NCBI GenBank assembly: GCA_963821325.1
Contig: CAWGDC010000006.1
Span: 558,001 to 622,000, forward strand
DNA length: 64,000 bases
From: PALSA-555 sp963821325
Lineage (GTDB): Bacteria; Actinomycetota; Acidimicrobiia; IMCC26256; PALSA-555
Direction: 5' to 3'
The notes beneath the pieces are model-generated. The model had not been told where the DNA came from, did not search any database, and saw only the letters and a list, made by a program, of their open reading frames with translations. Each line of letters opens with the position of its first letter. Positions within the stretch are counted from its first letter, which is position 1. The position numbers and the translations under genes were made by a program. Positions 54,264-63,173 of this stretch are shown in pieces.

Positions 54264-55724
54264 GTGAACCCCCACGTCGACTTCCACGCGCTCGCGCCGG
54301 AGATGGTCCTCACCGCGACGATCATCGTGACGCTGATCGTCGACCTGTTCACCGACGACGCGAAGCTGCCTGCCCGGGTCGCGACCTTCGGCGTGCTCGG
54401 CTCCCTGGTCCCTGTGCTCACCCTGGCGGTCAAGGGCCACACCCGGGTGCTGTTCGGCGGCGCGTTCGTCGTCGACCACTACTCGCTGATCCTCACCGGG
54501 TTCTTCCTCGTCGCCGCCTACGTGACGCTGCTCGTCTCCTTCGACTACATCGGCGAGGGCGACTACTACCAGGGCGAGTACTACGTGCTGCTGCTCACAT
54601 CGGTGCTCGGCATGGTCGTCATCTCCTCGGCCCGTGACCTCGTGTCGCTGTTCGTGGCCCTCGAGACGATCACCATCCCGACGTTCGTCCTCGCCGCGTG
54701 GCGCAAGCACGACACGAAGTCCAACGAGGCCGGCGCTGAAGTACTTCCTGATCGGCGCGCTGTCGTCCGCCCTCATGCTGTACGGGATGTCGATCGTGTT
54801 CGGGCTGTCGAACTCGACGGTGCTCGCCGACATCCACCGCTACGCGTCGGGGACCACACCGGCGCTGTTCGCCGTCGCGGTCTTCCTCACGCTCGTCGGC
54901 TTCGCGTTCAAGGTCAGCGCCGTGCCGTTCCACTTCTGGGCGCCCGACACCTACGAAGGCGCCCCGACGCCGATCACCGCGTTCCTCTCCGTCGCGTCGA
55001 AGGCCGGCGGGTTCGTCGCGCTCCTCACCTTCGTGCGCCTCGGGTTCTTCCCGTCCGGGGACTCCTGGCAGCCGATCCTGTGGGTCCTCGCCGCCGCGTC
55101 GATGACGCTCGGGAACCTCGCGGCGCTGCGCCAGACGAACATCGTGCGGATGCTCGCCTACTCGTCGGTGGCGCAGGGCGGCTTCATCCTCGTGCCCGCT
55201 GGCCGTCGCGGGCGACGTGCACGGCAACGCCGCATGGCAGGCGGTCGTCATCTACATCCTCATCTACGGGGCCATGAACCTCGGCGCGTTCGCCGTCGGT
55301 GATCGCCGCGGCGCGCCGCACCGGCTCCGCCGAGATCTCCAGCTACCGGGGCCTCGGCCGCACCAGCCCGGCGATCGCCGTCATGTTCACCCTCTTCCTC
55401 TTCTCCCTGGCCGGGGTGCCGCCCCTCGCCGGCTGGTTCGCCAAGTTCGTCATGTTCCGGGCCGTGTTCACCGCCGACACGACCACCGCGGTCGTGCTCG
55501 GGGTGATCGCCGCGGTGAACTCGGTCATCGCCTTCTTCTATTACGCCGGCGTGGCCCGGCGGTTCTGGTTCGACGAGCCGCCCGAGGGGACACCCGCCCG
55601 GACGTCGCGGGTGCCCGTCGGGGTCGGCGCCGCGCTCGGGCTCATGACGGCCGTGATCCTCGTCATCGGCGTGTACCCGGAGTTCTTCGCCCGGCTCGGC
55701 CAGCTCGCCTTCCAGCGGGGATGA
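54264..55724 (+). CDS. nuoN: complex I subunit N, second copy (three frame breaks)
   Basis: About 486 residues: SLFVALETITIPTFVLAAWRKHDTKSNEAG, LKYFLIGALSSALMLYGMSIVFG, FKVSAVPFHFWAPDTYEGAPTPITAFLSVASKAGGFVALL, RMLAYSSVAQGGFILVPLAV-like segment, ending in SVIAFFYYAGVARRFWFDEPPEG. Breaks near 54734, 55198 and 55298. GTG directly follows the nuoM TAA. Last gene of the A-D, H-N cluster. Confidence 0.9.
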
Positions 55725-55761
55725 CCGGCCCGGCGTCCACGCCGCCGTAGCCCACCCCACC

Positions 55762-56951
55762 GTGCCCGACGCCGACGTCGTGTCCTCGCTGCGAGCCCAG
55801 ATCCACCGGTCGGGTCCGATCACCTTCGCGGCGTTCCACGCCGCCGCGCTCGACGCCTACTTCACCGAGGGGGGCGGTGCCGGCCGCGCCGGCCACGACT
55901 TCGTCACCAGCCCCGAGGTCGGCCCGCTGTTCGGGACGCTCATGGCGCGCGCCGTCGACGACGCGTGGGCACACCTCGGCGAGCCCGACCCGTTCCTGCT
56001 CGTCGACGCGGGCGGGGGACGCGGCCGCCTCCTCGCCGACGTCCTGCGCGCCGAGCCGCGCTGCGCCGCCGCGCTGCGCGCCGTGCTCGTCGAGCGGTCG
56101 GCCCACCTGCGAGCCGAGGCCCAGACCCTGCTGGCCCTCGAGACGCCCACCGACGCGCTCGGCCCGTTCGCGTGGCGCGCCCCCGACGAGGCGCCCGACC
56201 CGGTGCCGGGCAGCGGACCGGTCGTCACCGCGCTCGACGAGCTGCCCGACGTCGCGCTCCCCGGCGTCATCGTGGTCAACGAGCTCCTCGACAACCTCCC
56301 CGTCCGGATCGTCGAGCGGAGCGCCGACGTGTGGCGCGAGGTGCGCGTCGGGCTCGACGACACCCGATTCGTCGAGCTGCTCGTCGACGCAGCCCCCGAG
56401 CTCGCCGCCGCGGCCGACGACCTCGCGGGCGACGCGACGGTCCGACCGGGTGACCGCCTGCCGATCCCCCTCGCTGTCGCCGCGTGGCTGGCGCGCGCCG
56501 CGGCGACGCTGCGCCGCGGGCAGGTGTGGATCGTCGACTACGCCGACGAGACCGCCGGGCTGCTCGCCCGCGGCCCCACCGGTCCGAACGGCTGGCTGCG
56601 CACCTACCGCGGGCACCGCCGCGGCGCGGGCCCGCTCGACGATCCCGGGCACCAGGACGTCACCTGCGACGTGCCGCTCGGGTGGCTGCGACGGGCCGCG
56701 ACGCGTGCCGGCTTCCGCGTCGCCGCCGAGACGACCCAAGCCGACTGGCTCGCCGGCCTCGGCGTCGACGCGCTCGTCGACGAGGGCCGCCGCACCTGGG
56801 CGGCCGGCGCCCACCGCGGGGACCTCGCCGCGCTCGCGGGCCGTAGCCGGGCCGTCGAAGCCGCCGCGCTCACCGACCCGGGCGGCCTCGGCGCGCACCG
56901 GGTCGTCGTGCTCGACCGCGGGGTCCGGACCGCTCGAGCGTCCGGCGTTAG
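55762..56951 (+). CDS. NDUFAF7/MidA-type SAM-dependent methyltransferase
   Basis: About 396 residues of the COG1565 family: N-terminal RSGPITFAAFHAAALDAYFTEGG and HDFVTSPEVGPLFGTLMARAV, SAM motif LLVDAGGGRGRLLADVL, GVIVVNELLDNLPVRIVE and RGQVWIVDYAD. The mitochondrial member NDUFAF7 methylates an Arg of the NuoD homologue NDUFS2 and is needed for complex I assembly; position directly after a nuo operon fits such a role here. As read there is no in-frame stop before the acetyl-CoA synthetase ATG. A TAG in another frame at 56949-56951, next to a -10-like TAGCCT, is the likeliest end if one base is wrong. Confidence 0.82.
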
Positions 56952-56954
56952 CCT
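56949..56954 (+). promoter_or_regulatory. -10-like element (TAGCCT) upstream of acetyl-CoA synthetase
   Basis: TAGCCT lies 34 bases before the ATG at 56989, with a GGGGGG stretch between as possible ribosome site. Confidence 0.35.
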
Positions 56955-56988
56955 CGCCGCGGGCACGCCCAACCAGGGGGGCACGCGG

Positions 56989-58962
56989 ATGCCGGACACC
57001 ATCGAGTCCCTGCTCGCCGAGGGTCGCACCTTCGCGCCGCCGGACGCCTTCAAGCAGGAGGCGCTCGTCACCGGCGTCGGGCTCTACGACGAGGCCGACC
57101 AGGACGTCGAGGGGTTCTGGGCCCGCCAGGCCGCCGACCTCCTCGACTGGTCCGAGGAGTGGCACACCATCCTCGAGTGGGACCTCCCGTTCGCGAAGTG
57201 GTTCGTCAGGGCGGGAAGCTGAACGCGGCGTACAACTGCCTCGACCGCCACGTCGCCGCCGGGCACGGCGACCAGGTCGCCTACCACTGGGAGGGCGAAC
57301 CCGGCGACACCCGCACGATCACCTACGCCCAGCTGCTCGACGACGTGTCCCAGCTCGCGAACGCCCTGCACGAGCTCGGCGTCCGCAAGGGCGACCGGGT
57401 GAACATCTACCTCGGGATGGTCCCCGAGCTGCCCATCTCGCTGCTCGCCTGCGCGCGCATCGGCGCACCCCACTCGGTCGTGTTCGGCGGCTTCTCCGCC
57501 GACTCCCTGCGCGACCGCATCAACGACGCCGAGGCCAAGGTCCTCATCACCGCCGACGGGGCGTGGCGGCGGGGCGGCATCGTCCCGCTGAAGCGCACCG
57601 CCGACCAGGCCGTCGCCGACTGCCCGACCATCGAGTCGGTCCTCGTCCTGCGGCGCACCGGCCAGGACGACGTCCCCATGACCGCCGGCCGCGACCAGTG
57701 GTGGCACGACGTCGTGAACCGCCAGCGCACCACGTGCCCGGCCGAGCCGATGGACGCCGAGGACCTCCTCTACCTGCTGTACACGAGCGGCACCACCGCC
57801 CGCCCGAAGGGGATCATGCACACCACGGGCGGCTACCTGACCCAGGTGGCGTTCACCCACAAGTACGTCTTCGACCTCAAGCCCGACGAGGACGTCTACT
57901 GGTGCGCCGCCGACGTCGGGTGGGTCACCGGCCACTCGTACATCGTGTACGGGCCGCTCATCAACCGGGCCACCAGCGTCCTCTACGAAGGCACCCCCGA
58001 CTTCCCCGACAAGGACCGGCTCTGGCAGATCGCGGAGCGCTACGGCGTCACGATCCTCTACACCGCGCCGACCGCGATCCGCACGTTCATGAAGTGGGGA
58101 CCCGAGTACCCCGAGCGTCACGACCTCTCGACCCTGCGGCTGCTCGGCTCGGTCGGCGAGCCCATCAACCCGGAGGCGTGGGTCTGGTACTGGCAGCACA
58201 TCGGCGGCGACGCGCTGCCCGGTCGTGGACACCTGGTGGCAGACCGAGACCGGCGCCATCATGATCAGCCCCCTGCCCGGCGCCACCACCCTGAAGCCCG
58301 GCAGCGCCACCTTCCCGCTCCCCGGCATCGGCGCCGAGATCGTCGACGAGCTCGGGGCGAGCGTCCCCGTTCCTGGCGGCGGGTATCTCGTGCTCACCCG
58401 CCCGTGGCCGGCGATGCTGCGCGGCATCTGGGGTGACCCGCAGCGCTACCACGACACCTACTGGTCCCGCTTCGACGGCCGCTACTTCGCGGGCGACGGC
58501 GCCAAACGCGACGACGACGGCTACTTCTGGCTGCTCGGCCGGGTCGACGACGTCATGCTCGTCTCCGGGCACAACATCTCGACCGCCGAGGTCGAGCACG
58601 CCCTCGTCGGCCATCCCGCCGTCGCCGAGGCCGCCGTGGTCGGCAAGACCGACGCCACCACCGGGCAGGCCATCGCCGCGTTCGTGATCCTGCGGGGCGG
58701 GCACGACGCCACCCCCGAGCTCGTCGACGAGCTGCGCAACCACGTGGCGAGCACCATCGGGCCGATCGCCCGACCGCAGAGCATCCTCTTCACCGAGGAG
58801 CTGCCCAAGACCCGGTCGGGCAAGATCATGCGCCGGCTGCTGCGCAACGTCAGCGAGGACGAGGCGCTCGGCGACACCACCACCCTCGCCGACGCCACCG
58901 TCGTCGAGGGCATCAAGGACCGCTACCTCGCCAGCCAGGCCGCCGGCGGCGACGAGGAGTGA
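56989..58962 (+). CDS. acs: acetyl-CoA synthetase, AMP-forming (two frame breaks)
   Basis: About 657 residues. The N-terminal ACAS domain (ESLLAEGRTFAPP, FWARQAADLLDWSEEWHTILEWDLPFAKWF) is followed by a break near 57211, then LNAAYNCLDRHVAAGHGDQVAYHWEGE, YTSGTTARPKGIMHTTGGYL, TAIRTFMKWGPEYPERHDLSTLRLLGSVGEPINPEAW; after a break near 58221 DTWWQTETGAIMISP, the WSRFDGRYFAGDGAKRDDDGY hinge, and the acetylatable Lys in LPKTRSGKIMRR. It activates acetate to acetyl-CoA. Stop overlaps the next gene (GTGA). Confidence 0.92.
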
Positions 58963-59447
58963 TCGACCCGCCGGGGCACTGGAACTGGCGGGACGGGCCC
59001 GTCCCCCGCGGGCCCGCCGTCGTCGTCGACCTCGACGGGGTGCTCTCCGACGCGGCCAGCCGACAGCACTACCTCGAGTCACCCCGCCAGGACTGGCGGT
59101 CCTTCTTCGACGCGTGCGGCGACGACGACGTCATCGAGGAGATCCGCGTCCTCCTCGAGCTCCTGAACGACGACCTCCGGGTCGTGCTGCTCACTGCCCG
59201 ACCCGAGCGTGTCCACCCCCTCACCGAAGCGTGGCTGCGTCGCTACCGCATCCGCTGGGACCTGCTCGTCATGCGGCCCTACGGCGACTACGACGTGTCC
59301 CGGGAGTTCAAGCAGGCGTCGGTGTGGGACCTGCGCCGCGCCGGCTACGAGCTGCGCCTCGCCATCGAGGACGACCAGCGCAACGTGGCGATGTTCCGCG
59401 GGGAGGGGATCCCCTGCATCTACCGGCACTCCGGGTACTACGACTGA
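58959..59447 (+). CDS. HAD-superfamily phosphatase (polynucleotide kinase 3'-phosphatase-like)
   Basis: 162 residues. HAD motif I VVDLDGVLSDA near residues 21-31, motif II LLTARPE, motif III Lys region EFKQASVWDL and motif IV AIEDDQRNVAMF. The arrangement resembles the phosphatase domain of phage-type polynucleotide kinases (PNKP), but no kinase domain is attached. Substrate unknown. GTG start overlaps the acs stop. Confidence 0.75.
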   Translation: MIDPPGHWNWRDGPVPRGPAVVVDLDGVLSDAASRQHYLESPRQDWRSFFDACGDDDVIEEIRVLLELLNDDLRVVLLTARPERVHPLTEAWLRRYRIRWDLLVMRPYGDYDVSREFKQASVWDLRRAGYELRLAIEDDQRNVAMFRGEGIPCIYRHSGYYD

Positions 59448-59519
59448 AGGGAACGGTCGGCGCCGGCGCGGCGTTGCATCGGGTGAGGCCGCACCCAGCG
59501 GCACGAAGAGGTGAGAGCA

Positions 59520-60365
59520 ATGGTCGTGAACACGCTGAAGACCGCGGCCCTGCTGGCCGTGCTCGGGGCGCTCTTCATGGGCATCGGCGCCGCCCTCGGC
59601 GGCACGGGCGGGCTGGCCATCGGTTTGGTCATCGGGGTCGCCTTCGCCGGCGGCTCCTACTGGTTCAGCGACACCCTCGCCATCAAGGCGGCGCGGGCCC
59701 GGCCCGTGACACGTGAGCAGGCACCCGAGCTCTACGACCTCGTCGAGGACCTGACCCGCCGGGCCGGCATCCCGATGCCGCGCCTCTACGTCTCGCCGGA
59801 GCGTCAACCGAACGCGTTCGCCACCGGCCGCAGCGAGCACCACGCCGCGGTGTGCTGCACCCAGGGCATCCTCCAGGTGCTCGAGCCGGACGAGCTGCGC
59901 GGCGTGCTCGCCCACGAGCTCTCCCACGTGCGCAACCACGACATCCTCATCAGCTCCGTCGCGGCGGCCGTGGCGCTCGCCATCATGTTCGTCGCCCGGA
60001 TCGCCATGTTCGGCGCGATCTTCGGCGGCGGCCGCAGCGAGAACGGCAACATCTTCGGGCTGCTCGCCATGATGATCCTCGCCCCGATCGCCGCGATGTT
60101 CGTCCAGATGGCGCTCTCGCGGTCCCGGGAGTACCAGGCCGACGCCAGCGGCGCGCATCTCCTCCACGACGGGGAGCCGCTCGCCCGGGCCCTCGAGAAG
60201 ATCGAGGCGTACGCCAAGAAGGTGCCGATGAACGTCAACCCGGCCGAGGCGACCGCCTACATCATCAACCCGCTGACCGGCCGTCGCGTCAGCTACGCCG
60301 GCCTGTTCTCCACGCACCCGCCGACCGCGGAGCGGGTCGCCCGGCTCCGCGACCACCGCTGGTAG
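59520..60365 (+). CDS. htpX: membrane zinc metalloprotease HtpX
   Basis: 281 residues. Two N-terminal transmembrane helices (about 7-48), the zinc site HELSH at 132-136 (AHELSHVRNHD), two more helices (VAAAVALAIMFVARIAMFGAIF; IFGLLAMMILAPIAAMFVQMAL) and the third ligand Glu in SREYQADASG. M48 family quality-control protease of membrane proteins. ATG at 59520 follows GAGGTGA; an in-frame GTG at 59511 is less well placed. It faces yajQ tail to tail with adjacent stops. Confidence 0.93.
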   Translation: MVVNTLKTAALLAVLGALFMGIGAALGGTGGLAIGLVIGVAFAGGSYWFSDTLAIKAARARPVTREQAPELYDLVEDLTRRAGIPMPRLYVSPERQPNAFATGRSEHHAAVCCTQGILQVLEPDELRGVLAHELSHVRNHDILISSVAAAVALAIMFVARIAMFGAIFGGGRSENGNIFGLLAMMILAPIAAMFVQMALSRSREYQADASGAHLLHDGEPLARALEKIEAYAKKVPMNVNPAEATAYIINPLTGRRVSYAGLFSTHPPTAERVARLRDHRW

Positions 60366-60854
60366 TCAGTCGCGCTGGTTCGTGAACTGCAACGGGATCC
60401 CGAAGTCGTGCTCGCGGAGCGCCTGGATCGCCGCCTGCAGGTCGTCGCGCTTCTTGGAGCTCACGCGGAGCTGATCGCCCTGCACCTGATGGGACAGGCC
60501 CTTCAGGTTCAGCCCCTTCAGGAACTTCCCGATCTCACGGCCCTTGTCGGCGTTGATCCCGACGCTCAACGTCGCGACCTGGCGCACCGTGCCCTTCGCC
60601 GCCTCCTCCACCTTCCCGTAGTCGAGGGCCTTCAGTGACACCTTGCGCCGCACGAGCTTCTCCTCCAGCACCTGGGTCAGGGCCTGTAGGCGCTGCTCGC
60701 TCTCGGTGTGCAGCTCGATCGTCTTCTCCTTCAGCTCCACGCTCGAGCTCGTGTTCTTGAAGTCGAAGCGGGTGGCGATCTCGCGGGCCGCCTGGTCGAC
60801 GGCGTTCCGGATCTCTTGCATGTCGACTTCTGAGACGACGTCGAACGTCGGCAT
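60366..60854 (-). CDS. YajQ family (possible c-di-GMP-binding) protein
   Basis: 162 residues, exact family length: MPTFDVVSEVDMQEIRNAVDQ, EIATRFDFKNTSSSVELKEK, RKVSLKALDYGKVEEAAKGTVRQ, FLKGLNLKGLSHQVQGDQLRVSSKKRDDLQ. Two ferredoxin-like domains. A Xanthomonas homologue binds c-di-GMP and regulates genes; others bind tRNA/nucleotide, so the ligand is not certain here. ATG at 60854 after GGGGGG; longer open frame upstream crosses the tRNA-Tyr gene and is not coding. Confidence 0.92.
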   Translation of the reverse strand: MPTFDVVSEVDMQEIRNAVDQAAREIATRFDFKNTSSSVELKEKTIELHTESEQRLQALTQVLEEKLVRRKVSLKALDYGKVEEAAKGTVRQVATLSVGINADKGREIGKFLKGLNLKGLSHQVQGDQLRVSSKKRDDLQAAIQALREHDFGIPLQFTNQRD

Positions 60855-60891
60855 CGCGGCATCCCCCCACAACACGAAATCGGTGACTGAT

Positions 60892-60897
60892 ATCGTA
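60892..60897 (-). promoter_or_regulatory. -10 element (TACGAT) for yajQ
   Basis: Minus-strand TACGAT, 37 bases before the yajQ ATG, in the 53-base gap between yajQ and tRNA-Tyr. Confidence 0.45.
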
Positions 60898-60907
60898 CGC
60901 GGCTCCC

Positions 60908-60991
60908 GGGTCGGTGCCCGAGTGGCCAAAGGGAACGGTCTGTAAAACCGTCGCGAAAGCTTCGCTGGTTCGAACCCAGCCCGGCCCACCA
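60908..60991 (+). tRNA. tRNA-Tyr (GTA)
   Basis: Acceptor GGGTCGG pairs with CCGGCCC. The anticodon loop CTGTAAA gives GTA, and the long variable arm (class II) is typical of bacterial tRNA-Tyr. T-arm CTGGTTCGAACCCAG. CCA is encoded. Confidence 0.95.
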
Positions 60992-61078
60992 GGTCCGTGC
61001 CACCCGCGGGACGTGCACGCGACCGGAGTCGCACGCGGCGGCGGGGCCGCGCGGCACCGGGCCGAGACGGGTTCGCGG

Positions 61079-61084
61079 TAGGTT
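61079..61084 (+). promoter_or_regulatory. -10 element (TAGGTT) for the secreted protein gene
   Basis: TAGGTT, 31 bases before ATG 61116, with GGGAGG at 61102-61107. Confidence 0.4.
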
Positions 61085-61115
61085 CACGGCCCACCCGCGA
61101 CGGGAGGCGACAGCC

Positions 61116-61802
61116 ATGCACACGAACAGCGTCAGCGGTCCGATCGCGCGTCGGTGTGTCGCCGTGATCGGCGCCGCGGTGGTGGGTGTCGCCGCGACCC
61201 TGGGCGCCGCCGCGTCCGCGCTCGGCCCCCCGAAGCCGCCCGCGCGGTGCTCGATCGTCTCGAAGGACGCGATCGCGACCGCGATCGGCACCCCCGTGCC
61301 CCTCGTCCTCGGCCACACGGTCACGGGCCACAGCGCCGTGCGGGCGCTCTCGAAGCAGGCCGACCTCGCCGTCTTCCCCATCTTCCAGGCCGCGACCACG
61401 GTCACGCTCTGCTCGACCGGCGTCGTGGGCCGCAGCGGTCCGCCCGGTGGCAGCGCCCCTCCCGCCGCGCCGCCAAGCACCCCGACGCTGAACCTGCTGT
61501 TCTTCAACAACGCGACCCGGCGCCTCCTCGCGGCGCAGGAGCACAACTTCCGCGTCGAATCAGGGGCGGGCACCGGCGCCGGGATCGAGCACAACACGAT
61601 CACCGACCTCACGGGGATCGGCACCGCCGCGTTCTCCGTCACCACGCCCGCCTTGCTGGCCTCCGAGCAACCGGCCTACGACGTGTACGTGCTCGTCGGG
61701 TCCACCGAGGTCCAGGTCAGCGTCTCTGCCCCGACCGCGCCGGATCCGACCGCGGTGGACGCCCTCGCCGGCATGATCGCGACCGCGCTCCACGGCCACT
61801 GA
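61116..61802 (+). CDS. exported protein of unknown function
   Basis: 228 residues. Signal peptide with basic n-region and hydrophobic core (RRCVAVIGAAVVGVAATLGAAASA, about residues 12-35). The mature domain has two cysteines (ARCSIVSKDAIATAIG and TLCSTG), a Pro-rich loop (about 109-125) and a TGIGTAAF segment. The opening C-x-IVSK-x-AIATAIG and the overall size recall the DUF3558-type exported proteins of actinobacteria, but the match is too weak to name. No lipobox is clear. Own promoter and ribosome site. Confidence 0.65.
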   Translation: MHTNSVSGPIARRCVAVIGAAVVGVAATLGAAASALGPPKPPARCSIVSKDAIATAIGTPVPLVLGHTVTGHSAVRALSKQADLAVFPIFQAATTVTLCSTGVVGRSGPPGGSAPPAAPPSTPTLNLLFFNNATRRLLAAQEHNFRVESGAGTGAGIEHNTITDLTGIGTAAFSVTTPALLASEQPAYDVYVLVGSTEVQVSVSAPTAPDPTAVDALAGMIATALHGH

Positions 61803-61815
61803 CCCTGGGGCGACG

Positions 61816-62421
61816 TCAGCGCCCGTCGATCGTCGTGACGAGGTCGTCGACGACGCGGCGCAGCTCCCGCGTGAGCACCGAGTCGTCGCGGGCGCTCAGG
61901 ATCCGGGCCACCTCGGCGTAGTACCAGCGCTGCTCGTCGACGGGAGCGTGGAACCGGTCCCACACCGACGGGCCGTGCTCGAGCACGTCGGTGTGGATCG
62001 ACCGTGCGTTGTGGAGCTTGTCCGCGGCGGACACGCGCAGCGCCCCCGCCGGCAGCTCGTCGTGCTCGAGGTGGTCCAGGTAGGCCTGCTTGCGATCCCG
62101 CCAGGTCGTCTCGTCGCGGGGACCACCCCCGCCGTCGGAGCAGGCGACGACGATCTCGGCGGTGGGGCCGCCGAAGCGGGCCCGGATCTCGGCCTCGCTG
62201 ACGTGGCAGTCCTCGATCGCGTCGTGGAGCACCCCGGCGATCGCCTCCTCCTCCGTCCCGCCGTCCTCGAGCACCAGCGACGCCACCGCCAGCAGGTGCG
62301 ACACGTAGGCGATCCGGGTGCCCTTCCGGGACTGGTCGGCGTGCAGGTGCGACGCCCATCGGACCGCTTCGGCGAACCGCCCGGTCAGCACCGCGGTCGG
62401 CAGATCCTCAGGTTCGGCCAT
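61816..62421 (-). CDS. HD-domain phosphohydrolase (single-domain SpoT/MESH1-like small alarmone hydrolase type)
   Basis: 201 residues. HD metal-site motifs: SHLLAVASLVLE (His), VLHDAIEDCHVS (His-Asp and Glu-Asp) and AADKLHNARSI (Asp), preceded by RKGTRIAYVSH. This order is that of RelA/SpoT hydrolase domains and stand-alone small alarmone hydrolases, which remove pyrophosphate from (p)ppGpp. No synthetase domain is present. Ten bases after the GNAT gene, probably co-transcribed. Confidence 0.75.
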   Translation of the reverse strand: MAEPEDLPTAVLTGRFAEAVRWASHLHADQSRKGTRIAYVSHLLAVASLVLEDGGTEEEAIAGVLHDAIEDCHVSEAEIRARFGGPTAEIVVACSDGGGGPRDETTWRDRKQAYLDHLEHDELPAGALRVSAADKLHNARSIHTDVLEHGPSVWDRFHAPVDEQRWYYAEVARILSARDDSVLTRELRRVVDDLVTTIDGR

Positions 62422-62431
62422 CGAGCCCTCC

Positions 62432-62926
62432 TCAGAGCATGCGCTGCATCAACACCACGTCGAGCCACCGGTTCAGCTTCCGGCCGACCTCCCGCTCCGT
62501 CCCGGCGTACTCGAACCCGCAGCGGTCGTGGAGGGCGATCGACGCCGCGTGCCCGCCGACGATTCGGGCGATGACGCTGTGGAACCCGTGCTGGCGGGCC
62601 CGGCCGACCAGATCCTCGAGGAGGCGCTGCCCGTAGCCCCGGCCCCGGTGGTCCCGGTGCACGTACACCGAGTCCTCGACCGTCGTGGCGTACGCCGGGC
62701 GCGACCGGTACGGCGACAGGGATGCGAAGCCCACCACGGTGTCCGCGTCGTCGACCAGGACGGTCGCGGCGTGCGCGCCCTGATGCGCGTCGATCCAGGC
62801 CAGCTGGTCCTCCACGGTGCGATCCACCATGTCGAACGTCACCGTCGACTCGCGCACCTCACGGTTGTAGATGGCGCGCGTCGCGGCTTCGTCCCGCCGC
62901 TCCACGAGGCGCACCGATACTCCCAT
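62432..62926 (-). CDS. GNAT-family N-acetyltransferase (phosphinothricin/methionine-sulfone acetyltransferase-like)
   Basis: 164 residues: VRLVERRDEAATRAIYNREV at the N-terminus, VYVHRDHRGRGYGQRLLEDLV acetyl-CoA motif A, and ASIALHDRCGFEYAGTEREVGRKLNRWLDVVLMQ, the pattern of the PAT/MnaT group that acetylates amino-group toxins such as L-phosphinothricin or methionine sulfone. Substrate not proven. Starts at the first base after a leaderless-type promoter (62935-62940). Confidence 0.85.
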   Translation of the reverse strand: MGVSVRLVERRDEAATRAIYNREVRESTVTFDMVDRTVEDQLAWIDAHQGAHAATVLVDDADTVVGFASLSPYRSRPAYATTVEDSVYVHRDHRGRGYGQRLLEDLVGRARQHGFHSVIARIVGGHAASIALHDRCGFEYAGTEREVGRKLNRWLDVVLMQRML

Positions 62927-62934
62927 CGAGAGGG

Positions 62935-62940
62935 AAGGTA
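62935..62940 (-). promoter_or_regulatory. -10 element (TACCTT) for the GNAT gene
   Basis: Minus-strand TACCTT eight bases before ATG 62926; leaderless spacing. Confidence 0.4.
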
Positions 62941-62949
62941 CCCAATTGC

Positions 62950-62955
62950 TATCCT
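62950..62955 (+). promoter_or_regulatory. -10 element (TATCCT) for the tRNA-Thr/tRNA-Met/tuf unit
   Basis: TATCCT, ten bases before the 5' end of tRNA-Thr; divergent from the GNAT promoter in a 39-base gap. Confidence 0.5.
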
Positions 62956-62965
62956 CTCTGGCTGC

Positions 62966-63038
62966 GCCCCCTTAGCTCAGTCGGCAGAGCACTTCCATGG
63001 TAAGGAAGGGGTCTACGGTTCGAGTCCGTAAGGGGGCT
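62966..63038 (+). tRNA. tRNA-Thr (GGT)
   Basis: Acceptor GCCCCCT/AGGGGGC, D-arm GCTCAGTCGGCAGAGC, anticodon stem CTTCC/GGAAG with loop ATGGTAA (anticodon GGT), T-arm CGGTTCGAGTCCG. No encoded CCA. Confidence 0.95.
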
Positions 63039-63039
63039 C

Positions 63040-63115
63040 GGCGGTGTAGCTCAGTTGGCAGAGCACGCGGCTCATAATCGCGGCGTCGCGGGTTCGAGTC
63101 CCGCCACCGCTACCA
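63040..63115 (+). tRNA. tRNA-Met (CAT), elongator type
   Basis: Acceptor GGCGGTG/CACCGCT with a G-U end pair, anticodon loop CTCATAA (CAT), T-arm CGGGTTCGAGTCCCG, encoded CCA. It lacks the C1-A72 mismatch of initiator tRNA. A CAT anticodon could also be a lysidine-modified tRNA-Ile, but the body looks like Met. Confidence 0.88.
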
Positions 63116-63173
63116 CCGACAACCCGACGGCCCACCCGGGCGACCTCGTCCGAAGGAGACGGAGCGACCAGCC

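Noticed and set aside
45498..55724. Second nuo operon as a decayed pseudogene cluster
   Set aside because: Apart from single-base indels, all cluster ligands, proton-path residues and gene order are intact, with no nonsense changes; decay by drift would also show substitutions.
60366..61544. 392-codon extension of YajQ through the tRNA-Tyr gene
   Set aside because: The frame crosses a perfect tRNA gene on the other strand; the true start at 60854 has a ribosome site and exact family length.
61116..61802. Lipoprotein call for the secreted protein
   Set aside because: No clear [LVI]-x-x-C lipobox at the end of the hydrophobic core; the first cysteine follows a Pro-rich stretch well after the predicted cleavage region.
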